This document shows, one piece after another, positions 48,675-59,391 of a stretch of DNA of 64,000 bases. Every line of letters starts with the position of its first letter. Position 1 is the stretch's first letter. Location of the stretch: positions 1-64,000 of the forward strand of contig QCCS01000004.1 in NCBI GenBank assembly GCA_003281185.1, in the 5' to 3' direction. The position numbers and the translations under genes were made by a program. This DNA is from Prochlorococcus sp. AG-347-M15. Lineage in GTDB: Bacteria; Cyanobacteriota; Cyanobacteriia; PCC-6307; Cyanobiaceae. The notes beneath the pieces were generated by a model. It did no database searches and was not told the DNA's origin. It was given only the letters and a program-made list of their open reading frames with translations.

Positions 48675-49780
48675 TTTATTAAATCTAATATCTTGTAATT
48701 GTCCCAGAAAAAAATCATCTGTTCTTTAGTTCCAATACTAACCCTTATAGAATTACCGATATCTTTTTTGTTTTCCATACTTCTAATAAGAATACCTTTT
48801 TCTCTCATCTGTTGTATTAAGATTTTAGGATCTTTTTTTGGCCAAATTAAGAAATAATTACCTCCACTAAAGTGAGTTCTGATTTTTGTTGATTTAAATT
48901 TATTTAAAATCCATTCCCTCGCCTTTTTTACTTCTAAAACATAATTATCAATATATGATTTGTCTTTAAGTGCTGCTAGTGCAGCTGTTATAGCAAAGCT
49001 GTTTACATCATATGGTCCTGTAACTTTATTAATGTACTGAATTAAACTTTTATTGCCAAAAGTAAAACCTATTCTTAAACCAGCTAGACCTGCAGTTTTT
49101 GAAAGAGATTGGATTATTAGTATATTTTTATTCTTTTCAAAATCTATCGATTCAAGAAGACTATCTCCATTAAATTTTTCATATAGTTCATCAACAACTA
49201 TTAATGAATCGTTATTGATATTGGCTAAATTAATTATTTCATGAGAGCTTAGAACAGTTCCTGTTGGATTATTTGGATTGCAAATAAATATTAACTTTGG
49301 ATTATGCTTTATTATTTTTTCCCTAAATTCTTCAATGGGGAATAGAAAATTTTCTCCAATGTAAGAACAACTTATTTTTTTCATTCCTCGGATTTCTGCA
49401 CAAGGAGAATAGTAACCAAAAGTTGGATTTGTGGTTAGAAATATCTGATCTTTTTCTGCAAAGCAATTGAAAATTGCATTTATTGCTGCATCTGCTCCAT
49501 TGAAAATTCCGATTTCATCATTACTAAATTTTCTTGAATCAAGATATTTATCACATAAAAATTTTTTTAAAAAATTATATTCTGGATAAATTGAAATCTC
49601 ATCTAATTTTATCGCTTGTAATGCCTCTAAAACCTTAGGACTTGGACCTAAAGTGTTTTCATTAAAGTCTAAGCGGAGTAAATTTCTTCTATTTTCTAAA
49701 GGTGCAGAGTAAGACTGCATATTTATTATTTCTTCTCTTGGTTTTGGGAAAAGATTATTTAATGGATCAAAATCATTCAT
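48671..49780 (-). CDS. hisC: Histidinol-phosphate aminotransferase-like PLP enzyme
   Basis: A class I/II aminotransferase of the HisC type: LDFNENTLGPSP (about 38-49) is the substrate end, FICNPNNPTGTVLS (about 160-173) the cofactor site, and SLSKTAGLAGLRIGF holds the PLP lysine. The length of 369 is normal. HisC relatives also include CobD-like decarboxylases and aromatic aminotransferases, so the exact reaction is not proven. It lies beside the MBL gene and ends next to argS; a second HisC/CobD-like gene is at the right edge. Confidence 0.86.
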   Translation of the reverse strand: MNDFDPLNNLFPKPREEIINMQSYSAPLENRRNLLRLDFNENTLGPSPKVLEALQAIKLDEISIYPEYNFLKKFLCDKYLDSRKFSNDEIGIFNGADAAINAIFNCFAEKDQIFLTTNPTFGYYSPCAEIRGMKKISCSYIGENFLFPIEEFREKIIKHNPKLIFICNPNNPTGTVLSSHEIINLANINNDSLIVVDELYEKFNGDSLLESIDFEKNKNILIIQSLSKTAGLAGLRIGFTFGNKSLIQYINKVTGPYDVNSFAITAALAALKDKSYIDNYVLEVKKAREWILNKFKSTKIRTHFSGGNYFLIWPKKDPKILIQQMREKGILIRSMENKKDIGNSIRVSIGTKEQMIFFWDNYKILDLIN

Positions 49781-51594
49781 TACATTCTTTCTAAAGTTTC
49801 AATTCCTAAAAGCTCTAAGCTTAATTTTAGTGTTTTTGCAGTTAGTTCACATAAATTAAGCCTAGAGATTTTTATATTTTTTTCTTCTTTCAGGATTGGA
49901 ACTTGATCATAGAATCTATTAAAAGTCTGACATAGCTCGAACAGATAATTGCATAATCTATTTGGCATTAAGTCTTTTTCAATAGAAATTATGACTTCAT
50001 CGAACCTAAGTAATTTTCTGATAAGTTTCCACTCAGATTGATGTTCATAATTTACGTACTGAAAATCTTTAGATTCATAAACAAAATCATTTTTTCTTTT
50101 AATTCCTAAAATTCTTACAAGTGTATATAACAAATAAGGAGCAGTATTTCCATTAAGGGAAAGCATTTTATCAAAACTAAATTGATAATTAGTAATCCTA
50201 TTTTGACTTAAATCTGCATACTTAACAGCTCCTAATCCAATAATTCTTGAAGTATTTGCTATAAACTCTTCGGTCTCATAACGATCTTCATCTTCTAATC
50301 TTTTCAATAAATCTTCTTTAGCTCTTCTAACTGCTTCATTTAATAAATCTTTTAGGCGTATTGTTTCACCTTCTCTTGTCTTTAGTTTTTTGCCATCAAT
50401 TCCTTGAATTAACCCAAAAGGGACATGGTCTACTTGACAATTTTCTGGGATCCATTTTGCTTTTTTTGCAACTTGAAAAACTCCAGCAAAATGATTTGCT
50501 TGCCCATGATCAGTTACATAAATAATTCTTGAAGCATCATCGCCATTAGGAGGTTTATTGAATCTGTATCTTATAGCAGCAAGATCTGTAGTGGCATAAT
50601 TAAAACCTCCATCTTTTTTTTGAATAATTAGCGGTAAAGGTTTGCCTTCTTTATTAGTCATCCCATCTAAAAATACACATTTTGCTCCTTGATCTTCTAC
50701 TAATATTTTTTCTAAATTCAAATCATCAATAACTGATTTTAAGAAGGGATTATAAAAAGATTCACCTCTTTCTTTTATTTTTATTTTTAAATTTTTATAG
50801 ATTTCATCAAATTCTTTCCTTGATTGATCACATAACAATTTCCAAGCTTTAATCGATTTAGTATCTCCACTTTGTAACTTAACTACTTCCTCTCTGGATC
50901 TTTTTTGGAATTCAGATTCGTTATCAAATCTTTTTTTTGATTCTTTATAAAATTCAACTAAATCACTTATCTTGATCTTTCCTATTTCTTCTAGATCATT
51001 TGAATATAAATCTTTGAGCTGAGTAATAAGCATGCCAAATTGTGTTCCCCAATCACCAACATGATTGAGTCTTAATACTTCATAACCTCTTAACTCGAAA
51101 ATTCTAGATATTGAGTCACCTATTATTGTTGATCTTAAATGCCCTACATGCATTTCTTTAGCAATATTAGGGCTAGAAAAATCTACAATAACTTTATTGG
51201 ACAAACCACTATCTAAATCTTTTCTAATTAGAGGTATGCCAGCCCTATTGCATTGAATATTTGACTTAATTTCATTTATTAGAACCTCATCTTTTAATTT
51301 TATATTTATAAATCCAGGTCCAGCTATTTCTAGACTCTTACATAATTTTGCTATGCTTTTATTTTTATTTAAAAGGTTAATAAAATCATTAGAAATATCT
51401 CTTGGGTTCTTTTTATATATTTTAGATAAACTTAAACAAACATTACATTGATAATCACCAAATTCCTCTTTTGATGATTGTGTAATTAAATTCTTGCTAA
51501 GAATTTCGAATTCTCCTTTTTTATCATTTTTTTCAAGACTATCTAAAAGAGATTGTTCAAATTGTTTTGTTAATTCTTTAAAAATGATTAGCAT
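49780..51594 (-). CDS. argS: Arginyl-tRNA synthetase (ArgS)
   Basis: ArgS charges tRNA-Arg. The class I HIGH motif is HVGHLRS (about 144-150), in [19 protein letters not shown]. The KMSKS equivalent is KLKTREGET. The N-terminal Add1 domain, the C-terminal anticodon domain (about 480-604) and the 604-residue length agree with the family. Its ATG lies 27 bases after the nadC stop. The 3' end touches hisC (base 49780 is shared). Confidence 0.96.
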   Translation of the reverse strand: MLIIFKELTKQFEQSLLDSLEKNDKKGEFEILSKNLITQSSKEEFGDYQCNVCLSLSKIYKKNPRDISNDFINLLNKNKSIAKLCKSLEIAGPGFINIKLKDEVLINEIKSNIQCNRAGIPLIRKDLDSGLSNKVIVDFSSPNIAKEMHVGHLRSTIIGDSISRIFELRGYEVLRLNHVGDWGTQFGMLITQLKDLYSNDLEEIGKIKISDLVEFYKESKKRFDNESEFQKRSREEVVKLQSGDTKSIKAWKLLCDQSRKEFDEIYKNLKIKIKERGESFYNPFLKSVIDDLNLEKILVEDQGAKCVFLDGMTNKEGKPLPLIIQKKDGGFNYATTDLAAIRYRFNKPPNGDDASRIIYVTDHGQANHFAGVFQVAKKAKWIPENCQVDHVPFGLIQGIDGKKLKTREGETIRLKDLLNEAVRRAKEDLLKRLEDEDRYETEEFIANTSRIIGLGAVKYADLSQNRITNYQFSFDKMLSLNGNTAPYLLYTLVRILGIKRKNDFVYESKDFQYVNYEHQSEWKLIRKLLRFDEVIISIEKDLMPNRLCNYLFELCQTFNRFYDQVPILKEEKNIKISRLNLCELTAKTLKLSLELLGIETLERM

Positions 51595-51621
51595 TAATTA
51601 TTCAATTATTTATCTATATGA

Positions 51622-52488
51622 TTAATTAATATAACGCATACTCAAATCAATCCAATTACTTTTGGTGATTGAAGAACTTGTTGAAATCAAATCAATACCT
51701 TTTATTAGATATTTATTAATTTCTTGAGGGTTTATTCCAGAAACTTCTATTATCAAATTTTTATTGACTTCTTTTTGTAGACTATTAATTGATAATTCTC
51801 TTAATTCTTGAACGTTTTTTTTGATTATTTCAGGACTAAGTTCATCTAATAAGACACTATCCGCTCCTGCTAATACTGCTTCTTTTGCCTGGTCGATGTT
51901 CTCAGCTTCAATTATGATATGAGTTGTAAAAGGCGAATTTAGGCGAATATTTTGTACTGCATTCTTAAGATTATCTGTCCATGCAATATGATTTTCTTTG
52001 ATCATAGCAGCATCGTATAATCCCATTCTATGATTCACCCCACCTCCGCATTTGAATGCATATTTTTCAAATATTCTTAAGCCAGGAGTCGTTTTCCTAG
52101 TATCTGCTAATTTTATATTTGTTCCTTCTAATTTATTTGTAAGATTCTTTGTATATGTTGATATTCCAGATAAATGCATTGCTATATTTAAGCTGATCCT
52201 TTCACTAGCGAGTAAACTTTTTGAAGGCCCATATATTTCTAAGAGTTTTTGATCTTTAACAAACTTTTCTCCATCAGAGATATTAAATTTTGGACTGATT
52301 TTTAAATCAATTTTTCTAAAAATTTCTTTTATAATTTCAACCCCGCAAAATATACCCTCTTCTTTTGCAATCCAATATGCATTACCATTCTCTTCTGTAA
52401 TACAGGAACTTGTAAGATCTCCCCTACCTATATCTTCATCGATCCAATTATCAATGATTTTACTTATTATTGGAGTATTTAAATCCAC
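51622..52488 (-). CDS. nadC: Nicotinate-nucleotide pyrophosphorylase (NadC)
   Basis: NadC converts quinolinate and PRPP to nicotinate mononucleotide in NAD synthesis. EDIGRGDLTS near residue 20, LADTRKTTPGLR (about 128-139), KCGGGVNHRMGLYD and ADSVLLDEL are the family marks. The length is 288. The start is GTG at 52488. Together with nadK this places two NAD-path genes in the window, though far apart. Confidence 0.95.
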   Translation of the reverse strand: MDLNTPIISKIIDNWIDEDIGRGDLTSSCITEENGNAYWIAKEEGIFCGVEIIKEIFRKIDLKISPKFNISDGEKFVKDQKLLEIYGPSKSLLASERISLNIAMHLSGISTYTKNLTNKLEGTNIKLADTRKTTPGLRIFEKYAFKCGGGVNHRMGLYDAAMIKENHIAWTDNLKNAVQNIRLNSPFTTHIIIEAENIDQAKEAVLAGADSVLLDELSPEIIKKNVQELRELSINSLQKEVNKNLIIEVSGINPQEINKYLIKGIDLISTSSSITKSNWIDLSMRYIN

Positions 52489-52570
52489 TAAACTAAGAAA
52501 TAATTAATTAATAAAAATTAAACTGAAGTTAAAGAATCAACTATATATCACTATGTAATTTAACTCAAAT

Positions 52571-53953
52571 TTATTTACCAATACAAAACTTAGAAAAAAT
52601 ATTATCTAGAAGTTCCTCTGTTAATTCTTGACCAGTTATTTTAGATAAGTTTTGAATTCCATCTCTCAGTTCAATTGATAACAAATCAAATGGCAATTTA
52701 TTTTCAATTATTTCATCAGTATCATTTAAATTAGATAAGCAAGCAGACAAATTTGTTAGATGTCTTTCGTTTAAAAATATATTGATATTTTCTACTTGTT
52801 TTAATCCGCATTTTTTTATAATTGCGTCTATTAATAATCTTTCACCAATATTATTCTTAATACTCATAAGAATTGTGTCTTTTAACTCATTTGAATTAAT
52901 ATTTTTGCAATCAATTAAATCTTTTTTATTGCCCAAAATAGTAATTAATTTTTCTTTGGGAATTTCTTGTATTATTTTTTTGTCTTCTTCATTAAATCCC
53001 TCTTCAAGACTATAAATATAAATTATAAAATCTGACTCTTTTATTTTCCCAAAACTTTTTTTAATTCCAATACTTTCAATTTGTTCATGAGTTTCTCTTA
53101 TGCCAGCAGTATCAATTATTTTCATTGGAATATCATTAATATTTAAATTAACTTCAATAACATCTCTAGTTGTTCCAGGAATATTAGTTACGATTGCTTT
53201 CTCTTTTTTTGCAAGCAAATTTAATAAAGAGCTTTTACCAACATTTGTTTTACCAATAAGCGCAATGGATATTCCATTGTGAATATATGAATTTCTTTTT
53301 GCATTTTCTATTAGTAATTCTATTTTTTCTTTGACTTTTTTAATGTTTTTTAGATATTTGGTGTAATCAAAATCTGTTAAGTCTTCTTCAAAATCAACTC
53401 TCGCTTCTATTTCGCAAAGTTGATTTATAAGATCATTTTTAATATCATCAATTTTTTTCTTTATTTCTCCTTGAACCCCGCTAAAGGCTAACTCTGCTGA
53501 TCTGTTATTGCTTGCATTAATTAATTGATTAATCGACTCGGCTTGGGTAAGGTCTATTTTTCCATTAAGAAAAGCTCTTTGACTAAATTCTCCTGGGTTT
53601 GCAAGTCTAACTCTAGAATTACTAGATAATAATCTCTTTAAAACTTTATTCACTATGATAATTCCGCCATGGCAATGAAGTTCAACTACATCCTCTCCTG
53701 TGAAGCTGTTTGGTGATTTCATCACTAAAATTAAAACTTCATCTATAAATTTATTTTGTTTATTTTCCTGAATAAAGCCATGAAAAACTCTATGTGAATC
53801 CCATGCATATTTAGATTTAGTTTGAACAATTTTTTTGCAAGAATTTATTGAGTCTTTCCCTGATACTCTTATTATCGCAACTCCTCCTTTCCCTATACTT
53901 ATAGCTGAAGCAATTGCCGCTATCGTATCTTCTGTAGTAACTATCGAATCCAT
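52571..53953 (-). CDS. mnmE: tRNA uridine-5-carboxymethylaminomethyl GTPase (MnmE)
   Basis: MnmE, with MnmG, modifies the wobble uridine of some tRNAs. The N-terminal tetrahydrofolate-binding domain is followed by a helical part and the G domain: G1 GKTNVGKSS (about 232-240), G3 DTAGIRE, G4 NKKD. The C-terminal CIGK keeps the essential Cys-x-Gly-Lys. The length of 460 is typical. It is divergent from the DUF2062 gene. Confidence 0.96.
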   Translation of the reverse strand: MDSIVTTEDTIAAIASAISIGKGGVAIIRVSGKDSINSCKKIVQTKSKYAWDSHRVFHGFIQENKQNKFIDEVLILVMKSPNSFTGEDVVELHCHGGIIIVNKVLKRLLSSNSRVRLANPGEFSQRAFLNGKIDLTQAESINQLINASNNRSAELAFSGVQGEIKKKIDDIKNDLINQLCEIEARVDFEEDLTDFDYTKYLKNIKKVKEKIELLIENAKRNSYIHNGISIALIGKTNVGKSSLLNLLAKKEKAIVTNIPGTTRDVIEVNLNINDIPMKIIDTAGIRETHEQIESIGIKKSFGKIKESDFIIYIYSLEEGFNEEDKKIIQEIPKEKLITILGNKKDLIDCKNINSNELKDTILMSIKNNIGERLLIDAIIKKCGLKQVENINIFLNERHLTNLSACLSNLNDTDEIIENKLPFDLLSIELRDGIQNLSKITGQELTEELLDNIFSKFCIGK

Positions 53954-54014
53954 CTCTCGCTTTGTTATGGATAATTAAGTAAGATTATCAAGAATTTTGA
54001 AATTTTCTTTCTGA

Positions 54015-54458
54015 ATGAGATTTAAAAAAGATATTAACTATAAGAAAATTCTATCATTATTTAGGAATCAGAATGGAAGTCCTTTCTTTAATGCTAAAGG
54101 TTTTGCTATAGGGGTATTTAGTGGCTGCTTTCCTTTTTTTGGGTTTCAGACTTTAATAGGGGTATTTTTTGCGAAAATAGCCAAGGGAAATATTGTTCTA
54201 GCTGCAATTGGCACTTGGATCAGTAATCCTTTTACTTATATTCCTCTTTATTATTTTAACTATAAAGTTGGTTCGATTTTTTTAAATACTTCTTCTAACA
54301 AAATTCTTGAAAAAAGTTTAGTGATAGATGACTTATGGAAACAAGGTAGACTTTTTTCCCTAAAATTACTCTTGGGTTCAACTTGTGTAGGCTTTTTATT
54401 AGCTTTGATTTGCGGCAGTATTGCTTTCTTTATCTACAGGATAAAAAGTAAAAGATAG
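54015..54458 (+). CDS. DUF2062 membrane protein
   Basis: The function is unknown. The 147 residues show GNSP..AKGFAIGVFSGCFPFFGFQTLIGVFFAKIAKGNIVLAAIGTWISNPFTYIPLYYFNYKVG in pieces (about 22-85) that match the DUF2062 family, with a Gly/Phe-rich loop and the NPFT motif, and three or four membrane segments. It lies between divergent mnmE and convergent relA/spoT. Confidence 0.88.
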   Translation: MRFKKDINYKKILSLFRNQNGSPFFNAKGFAIGVFSGCFPFFGFQTLIGVFFAKIAKGNIVLAAIGTWISNPFTYIPLYYFNYKVGSIFLNTSSNKILEKSLVIDDLWKQGRLFSLKLLLGSTCVGFLLALICGSIAFFIYRIKSKR

Positions 54459-54476
54459 ATTGATCTGATTTTAAAA

Positions 54477-56786
54477 TTAACTTTGTCCAACTCTGGCAAT
54501 ATCTAAAACATCTGCCATAGATTTAATTTGTTCAATTGTTTTGTGAAGTTGATTATAACTTTCTAGACCCACACAAAGATTGATAATAGCTGGTTTACCA
54601 TAAGCAGTTTTAACATTTGCATCGCTAACATTTATACCTTTATCAGATAACCGCATAAGAATATCTTTAAGAACTCCAACTCTATCAATTACTTCTATTC
54701 GGAGCTGAATTGGAAACTTATTATCTCCAGTTTTATTATCTTGATTCCAACCAACAGGTAATCTTCTCTCAATTGGTATTGGCATTACATTTTCACAATC
54801 TGCCCTATGTATGGTTATACCGTGGTTGCCGAGTGATACAGTTCCGATAATATCCTCTCCTGGAAGTGGGGTACAGCATTTACCTATTCTGTAATCAAGA
54901 CCTTCTATCCCGGAAATTGGTGATTTAGTTGCCGTATTAGATTTATTAGTGGATAAATTACTATTACTTTTAAGAGATTTTGCTATTTCAGAGTCAGAAT
55001 CATTTTTTACATCTTCTGTCTGTAATTTTATTTCTTCTCTTAGTCTGTTTAATACTTGATGCAAAGTTAAGCCACCAAAACCAAGAGATGCAAGAAGGTC
55101 TTCTGTAGTTTTTAAATTGCATCGATTTGCAACTTTTTTCATGGCTTCACTAGAAAGTAATGCTTCAAAACCATTTCTACCTACTTCTTTTTCAAGTAAA
55201 TCTCTACCTCTTTTAATTGTTTCATCACGATGGCTTTTCTTGTACCATTGGCGGATTCTATTTTTAGCAGTTGGAGTAACAACAAAGTTCAGCCAATCCA
55301 AGCTTGGAGTAGCGTTATTACTCGTCAAAATTTCTATGAAGTCACCATTTTGAAGTGCTGTAGATAATGGAGAAAGCTTTTCATTAATTCTTATTCCATT
55401 ACAGTGATTTCCAACTTCAGAATGAATTCTGTAGGCGAAATCTATTGCGGTAGATCCTTTCCTTAAACCAACAACATCTCCTTTTGGAGTGATCACAAAT
55501 ACTTCTTCATCAAATAAATCTTCTTTAATTGAAGCTAAATAATCATTATGATCCCCTTCATTACCATCTTGTTGCCATTCTACTAATTGTCTAAGCCAAT
55601 TAAATCTCTCGGCATTACTTTTAGCAGGAGAACCACCCTCTTTGTATTGCCAATGAGCGGCAATACCATATTCAGCAATTTGATGCATGGAAGTAGTTCT
55701 AATTTGAACTTCTATAGGTCGATGTCTTCCAATCACAGAAGTGTGTAAGGACTGGTATCCATTGGGTTTTGGTAATCCTATATAGTCTTTAAATCTGCCA
55801 GGAATTGGTTTGAAAGTGTCATGAACAACTGCTAAAGCTCGATAACAACTATCTGAATTGTCCACGATAATTCTTAGGGCAGCAACATCATAAATCTCGT
55901 GAAAATGCTTTTGTTGTCTTTCCATTTTGCTCCAAATGCCATAAAGATGTTTTGGTCTTCCAGTTATTTCAAAATTTTTCAAACCTGCTGAAACCAAGTT
56001 TTCCTTCATAAGATTCAAAGTTACTTTTAATCTTTTTTCTCTATCACTTCTTTTAACAGCGATTTGATCTTTAAGATCTTGAAATTCTTTAGGCTCTAGT
56101 AATTTAAAAGCTAAATCTTCTAATTCCCATTTAAATCTGTTTATTCCTAGTCGATTAGCTAATGGTGCATAAATCTCTCTTGTTTCTCTCGCTATTCTTA
56201 GTTTTTTCTCATCATTTAGCCATTCAATTGTTCTCATATTATGAAGTCGATCTGCAAGTTTTACTAAGACAACTCTGATATCGCTGGCCATAGCCAAAAA
56301 CATTTTCCTAAGATTTTCAGCTTGTGCTTCAGTCCTATTGTTAAAGTGAATGCCTCCTAATTTTGTTACACCTTCTACAAGTATTTTTACTTCTAATCCA
56401 AAATTTGTTTCTATTTCGGATAAATCAATTCCAGTATCTTCAACAACATCATGTAAAAGGCCTGCAGCAATAACAGATGAACTAGCACCAATTTCTTTGA
56501 GGAGATTTGCAACAGCAACCGGGTGGATAATGTATGGCTCGCCACTCGCGCGGAATTGTCCATCATGAGCTTTATAAGCAAGTTTAAAAGCCTTTACTAT
56601 AAGTTTTTGATTCTCATCATTTTCTTTATTTGATTTTTCAAAATCATGAATATCTTTAAGAAGCCAATCGGGAATTTTTATTTGATAATTCAAAGATTCA
56701 CTTTCATATTTTTTATTTTCAGGCAAAATAGTTTTGGAAACTTCAATTTCGTTTTGTTCTTTTGAATTTGCAGCTGCCTCAGACAT
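54477..56786 (-). CDS. Bifunctional (p)ppGpp synthetase/hydrolase (RelA/SpoT)
   Basis: It makes and degrades the alarmone (p)ppGpp. The HD hydrolase domain (about 65-215) has HDGQFRASGEPYIIHPV and HDVVEDTG intact. The synthetase domain (about 240-370) carries RFKD in GRFKDYIGLPKPNGYQSLHT; the basic RxKD form is the bifunctional type, not the RelA-only ExDD form. TGS and zinc-finger domains (CCTPLPGEDI) and a C-terminal ACT domain follow. The length of 769 is normal. It is probably the only such enzyme in this type of organism, but the window cannot show that. Confidence 0.96.
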   Translation of the reverse strand: MSEAAANSKEQNEIEVSKTILPENKKYESESLNYQIKIPDWLLKDIHDFEKSNKENDENQKLIVKAFKLAYKAHDGQFRASGEPYIIHPVAVANLLKEIGASSSVIAAGLLHDVVEDTGIDLSEIETNFGLEVKILVEGVTKLGGIHFNNRTEAQAENLRKMFLAMASDIRVVLVKLADRLHNMRTIEWLNDEKKLRIARETREIYAPLANRLGINRFKWELEDLAFKLLEPKEFQDLKDQIAVKRSDREKRLKVTLNLMKENLVSAGLKNFEITGRPKHLYGIWSKMERQQKHFHEIYDVAALRIIVDNSDSCYRALAVVHDTFKPIPGRFKDYIGLPKPNGYQSLHTSVIGRHRPIEVQIRTTSMHQIAEYGIAAHWQYKEGGSPAKSNAERFNWLRQLVEWQQDGNEGDHNDYLASIKEDLFDEEVFVITPKGDVVGLRKGSTAIDFAYRIHSEVGNHCNGIRINEKLSPLSTALQNGDFIEILTSNNATPSLDWLNFVVTPTAKNRIRQWYKKSHRDETIKRGRDLLEKEVGRNGFEALLSSEAMKKVANRCNLKTTEDLLASLGFGGLTLHQVLNRLREEIKLQTEDVKNDSDSEIAKSLKSNSNLSTNKSNTATKSPISGIEGLDYRIGKCCTPLPGEDIIGTVSLGNHGITIHRADCENVMPIPIERRLPVGWNQDNKTGDNKFPIQLRIEVIDRVGVLKDILMRLSDKGINVSDANVKTAYGKPAIINLCVGLESYNQLHKTIEQIKSMADVLDIARVGQS

Positions 56787-56840
56787 TTTATACCGCTTTA
56801 GATGTATTTTATTTAGGTCTAGAAAAATTTGCTATAAATC

Positions 56841-58439
56841 ATGGAAATAAATAAAGAAAAAATTTTTGTAGTTAAAAATCTTACTGTTAAATATGGTTTA
56901 AAACAGCAACCTATTATCAAAAATTTTAATTTGGAAATAGATAGTGGAGATCATTTGGCCATAATAGGACCTTCTGGATGTGGAAAGACCACTTTTGCAA
57001 AAACATTAGTAAATATATTGCCTGAAAAGGCTACTTCTGAAGGGTATTTATCGATTTCTAGTGTAGATCCTAGGAAAATAAATAACAGAGACGCACAATT
57101 ATTTAGAAGAAAGAATTTTGGATTTATTTATCAAGACTCTATAAAAAAACTCAATCCGCTAATGAGAGTTGGGGATCATTTATATGAATTATTTAAAACG
57201 CATGATCAAACTAAATCATCTTTACTGATAAAAAAATTAGTAAAAGAAGTTTTTCAAAAAGTGGGAATTGAAGAAAGTAGACTTGATTCTTTTCCACATC
57301 AATTTAGCGGTGGAATGAGACAGAGAGTTTCTATAGCAATGGCACTTGCTTTGAAACCTAAATTATTGATAGCTGATGAACCTACTACAAGCTTAGATAC
57401 CAAAACAAGTTTTGAAATTATGCAAGAAATAATTCATCTATGTAATGAATTTGATACTACTTTAATTTTAATTAGTCACGATATAAATCTTGCAGCAAAG
57501 TGGTGTAAAAAAGTTGCAATAATTGAAAAGGGATCGATTGTTGAAAAAGGGAATATATTAGATATTTTTCAATCACCAAAATCAGATATCGGGAAAAAGT
57601 TAGTAAATGCCTCAAAGATAGTATTAGAACCAAATATTAAAAAAAATGCTCGAGATGAGGTCGTCCTAGAGGTAAATAACCTAAGACATTGGTATAAATT
57701 AAATTCTTCAATTTTCATTAATAAATGGAATAAGGCTTTAAATGAAGTTAGTTTCAAGTTATATGAGAATGAGACTCTTGGAATAGTTGGTTCTTCAGGG
57801 AGCGGTAAAAGTACATTATGTAGGGCTTTAATTGGACTTCTTAAAGTAAGAGGTGGTGAAATCAAAATTTATGATAAAAATCATGCATCGAAAAAAAATA
57901 AATCTTTTAAAAAGAACAATAATTTACAAATTATTTTTCAAGATCCTTTTTCAAGTTTGAATCCGAAAATGACAATAAAAAATATTTTGGAAGATATATT
58001 TTTTATTCAAAAAATTTCAGATAAAAGAAAAATCGAAAAAGAAATAAAATTAATGTTAAGAAATTTAAATCTTCCCTTAAATAATGATTTTTTTAATTCT
58101 TATCCTAGCCAATTATCTGGTGGTCAATTGCAAAGAATTTCATTAGCCAGAGCACTATTATTGAAACCAAGAATTTTGATTTGTGATGAGAGCGTAAATA
58201 TGTTGGATGCTTCAGTAAAAATAGAGATTCTTGAATTACTTAGAGCCTTGCAAGAAAAAATGAATTTAACGATTATCTTTATTACTCATGATTTAGGCAT
58301 TGCTAAAAGATTTTGTGATAGGTTGCTAGTTATGAATCACGGAAAGATAGTTGATGAAGGAGAAAGTTCAACAATATTCACTCAAACTCAAAACACGTAT
58401 ACAAAATCGCTTCTAAATGCCTCTTTAAATCTTATTTAA
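56841..58439 (+). CDS. ABC transporter protein with two fused ATPase domains (DppD-DppF type)
   Basis: Two nucleotide-binding domains are joined in one 532-residue chain, as in oligopeptide/glutathione or YejF-like systems. Domain 1: Walker A GPSGCGKTT, signature FSGGMRQRV, Walker B LLIADEPT. Domain 2: Walker A GSSGSGKST, signature LSGGQLQRI, Walker B LICDESV with the catalytic Glu kept. No permease or binding protein lies in this window, so the partners and the substrate are unknown. Import of peptides or export of a compound are both possible. Confidence 0.9.
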   Translation: MEINKEKIFVVKNLTVKYGLKQQPIIKNFNLEIDSGDHLAIIGPSGCGKTTFAKTLVNILPEKATSEGYLSISSVDPRKINNRDAQLFRRKNFGFIYQDSIKKLNPLMRVGDHLYELFKTHDQTKSSLLIKKLVKEVFQKVGIEESRLDSFPHQFSGGMRQRVSIAMALALKPKLLIADEPTTSLDTKTSFEIMQEIIHLCNEFDTTLILISHDINLAAKWCKKVAIIEKGSIVEKGNILDIFQSPKSDIGKKLVNASKIVLEPNIKKNARDEVVLEVNNLRHWYKLNSSIFINKWNKALNEVSFKLYENETLGIVGSSGSGKSTLCRALIGLLKVRGGEIKIYDKNHASKKNKSFKKNNNLQIIFQDPFSSLNPKMTIKNILEDIFFIQKISDKRKIEKEIKLMLRNLNLPLNNDFFNSYPSQLSGGQLQRISLARALLLKPRILICDESVNMLDASVKIEILELLRALQEKMNLTIIFITHDLGIAKRFCDRLLVMNHGKIVDEGESSTIFTQTQNTYTKSLLNASLNLI

Positions 58440-59391
58440 CTTTAAGAATACTTAGTAATTTTTGAAAATCTGATGGTAATTCTGATTCAAATATCATTTC
58501 TTTACCATTTATTGGATGTATAAGTCCAAGTTTAATGGCGTGTAAAGCTTGGCCATCTAATTTACATGGTAGTTTTTTACATCTTCCATATAACGGATCA
58601 CCTACAATTGGATGATTAATGTGAGCGCAATGAACTCTTATTTGATGCGTTCGCCCCGTATCAAGTTTGAAACTCATTAATGAGTAATTGCCAAATCTTT
58701 CTTTTAATTTCCAATAGGTACAGGCATACCTTCCTGAAGTTTCTTCAACTACTTTGTATTTCAATCTATTTAATTTATCTCTGCCAATGTTTCCCACTAT
58801 TTGGCCTTCTTCAGAATTAGGTGCTCCATTAATTACTGCAATATATTCGCGTGATGCTATTTTTTCTTTAATTTGTTTCTGGAGATTTACTAATGCCTCT
58901 TGGCTTTTTGCGACCACCATACATCCGGATGTATCTTTATCTAATCTGTGAACAATCCCAGGTCTTAGTTTCCCATTAATTCCAGGTAGATCTTTACAGT
59001 GAAAAAGTAATCCATTCACTAAAGTTCCAGATTTGTGTCCAGGGGCTGGATGAACAATTAGTCCTGATGGTTTATTAATTACTATGATGTGCTCGTCTTC
59101 AAAAAGGATATTTAAATCCATTTTTTCAGGTTTCAAATAAATAAGAGGTTCTGGAGGAGGCATCCATATTTGAACATTGTCGCCATTTTTTAATGGGGTC
59201 TTTGCTTTCGCGGTCTTATAGTTTACAAGTACTAAACCTGAATTTATAAAATGTTGAATTCTTGCTCTACTTTGTTCTGGCCTTTTACTTACCAACCATC
59301 TGTCTAGCCTCATAGGAAGAGGTAGCTCATAAATAATTTCTATAAGCTCACCTTCTCCAATGCCGAAAGAATTTTGATTATTTAATTCCAT
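58432..59391 (-). CDS. rluD: 23S rRNA pseudouridine synthase RluD-like
   Basis: It makes pseudouridines in 23S rRNA. An S4 domain (about 18-80) precedes the catalytic domain with HRLDKDTSGCMVVAK (about 148-162), which has the catalytic Asp, and TGRTHQIRVH. 319 residues is normal. The 5' end overlaps the RbgA gene by 10 bases and the 3' end overlaps the ABC gene by 8 bases. The target could also be that of RluC; this is not decided by sequence. Confidence 0.93.
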   Translation of the reverse strand: MELNNQNSFGIGEGELIEIIYELPLPMRLDRWLVSKRPEQSRARIQHFINSGLVLVNYKTAKAKTPLKNGDNVQIWMPPPEPLIYLKPEKMDLNILFEDEHIIVINKPSGLIVHPAPGHKSGTLVNGLLFHCKDLPGINGKLRPGIVHRLDKDTSGCMVVAKSQEALVNLQKQIKEKIASREYIAVINGAPNSEEGQIVGNIGRDKLNRLKYKVVEETSGRYACTYWKLKERFGNYSLMSFKLDTGRTHQIRVHCAHINHPIVGDPLYGRCKKLPCKLDGQALHAIKLGLIHPINGKEMIFESELPSDFQKLLSILKVK

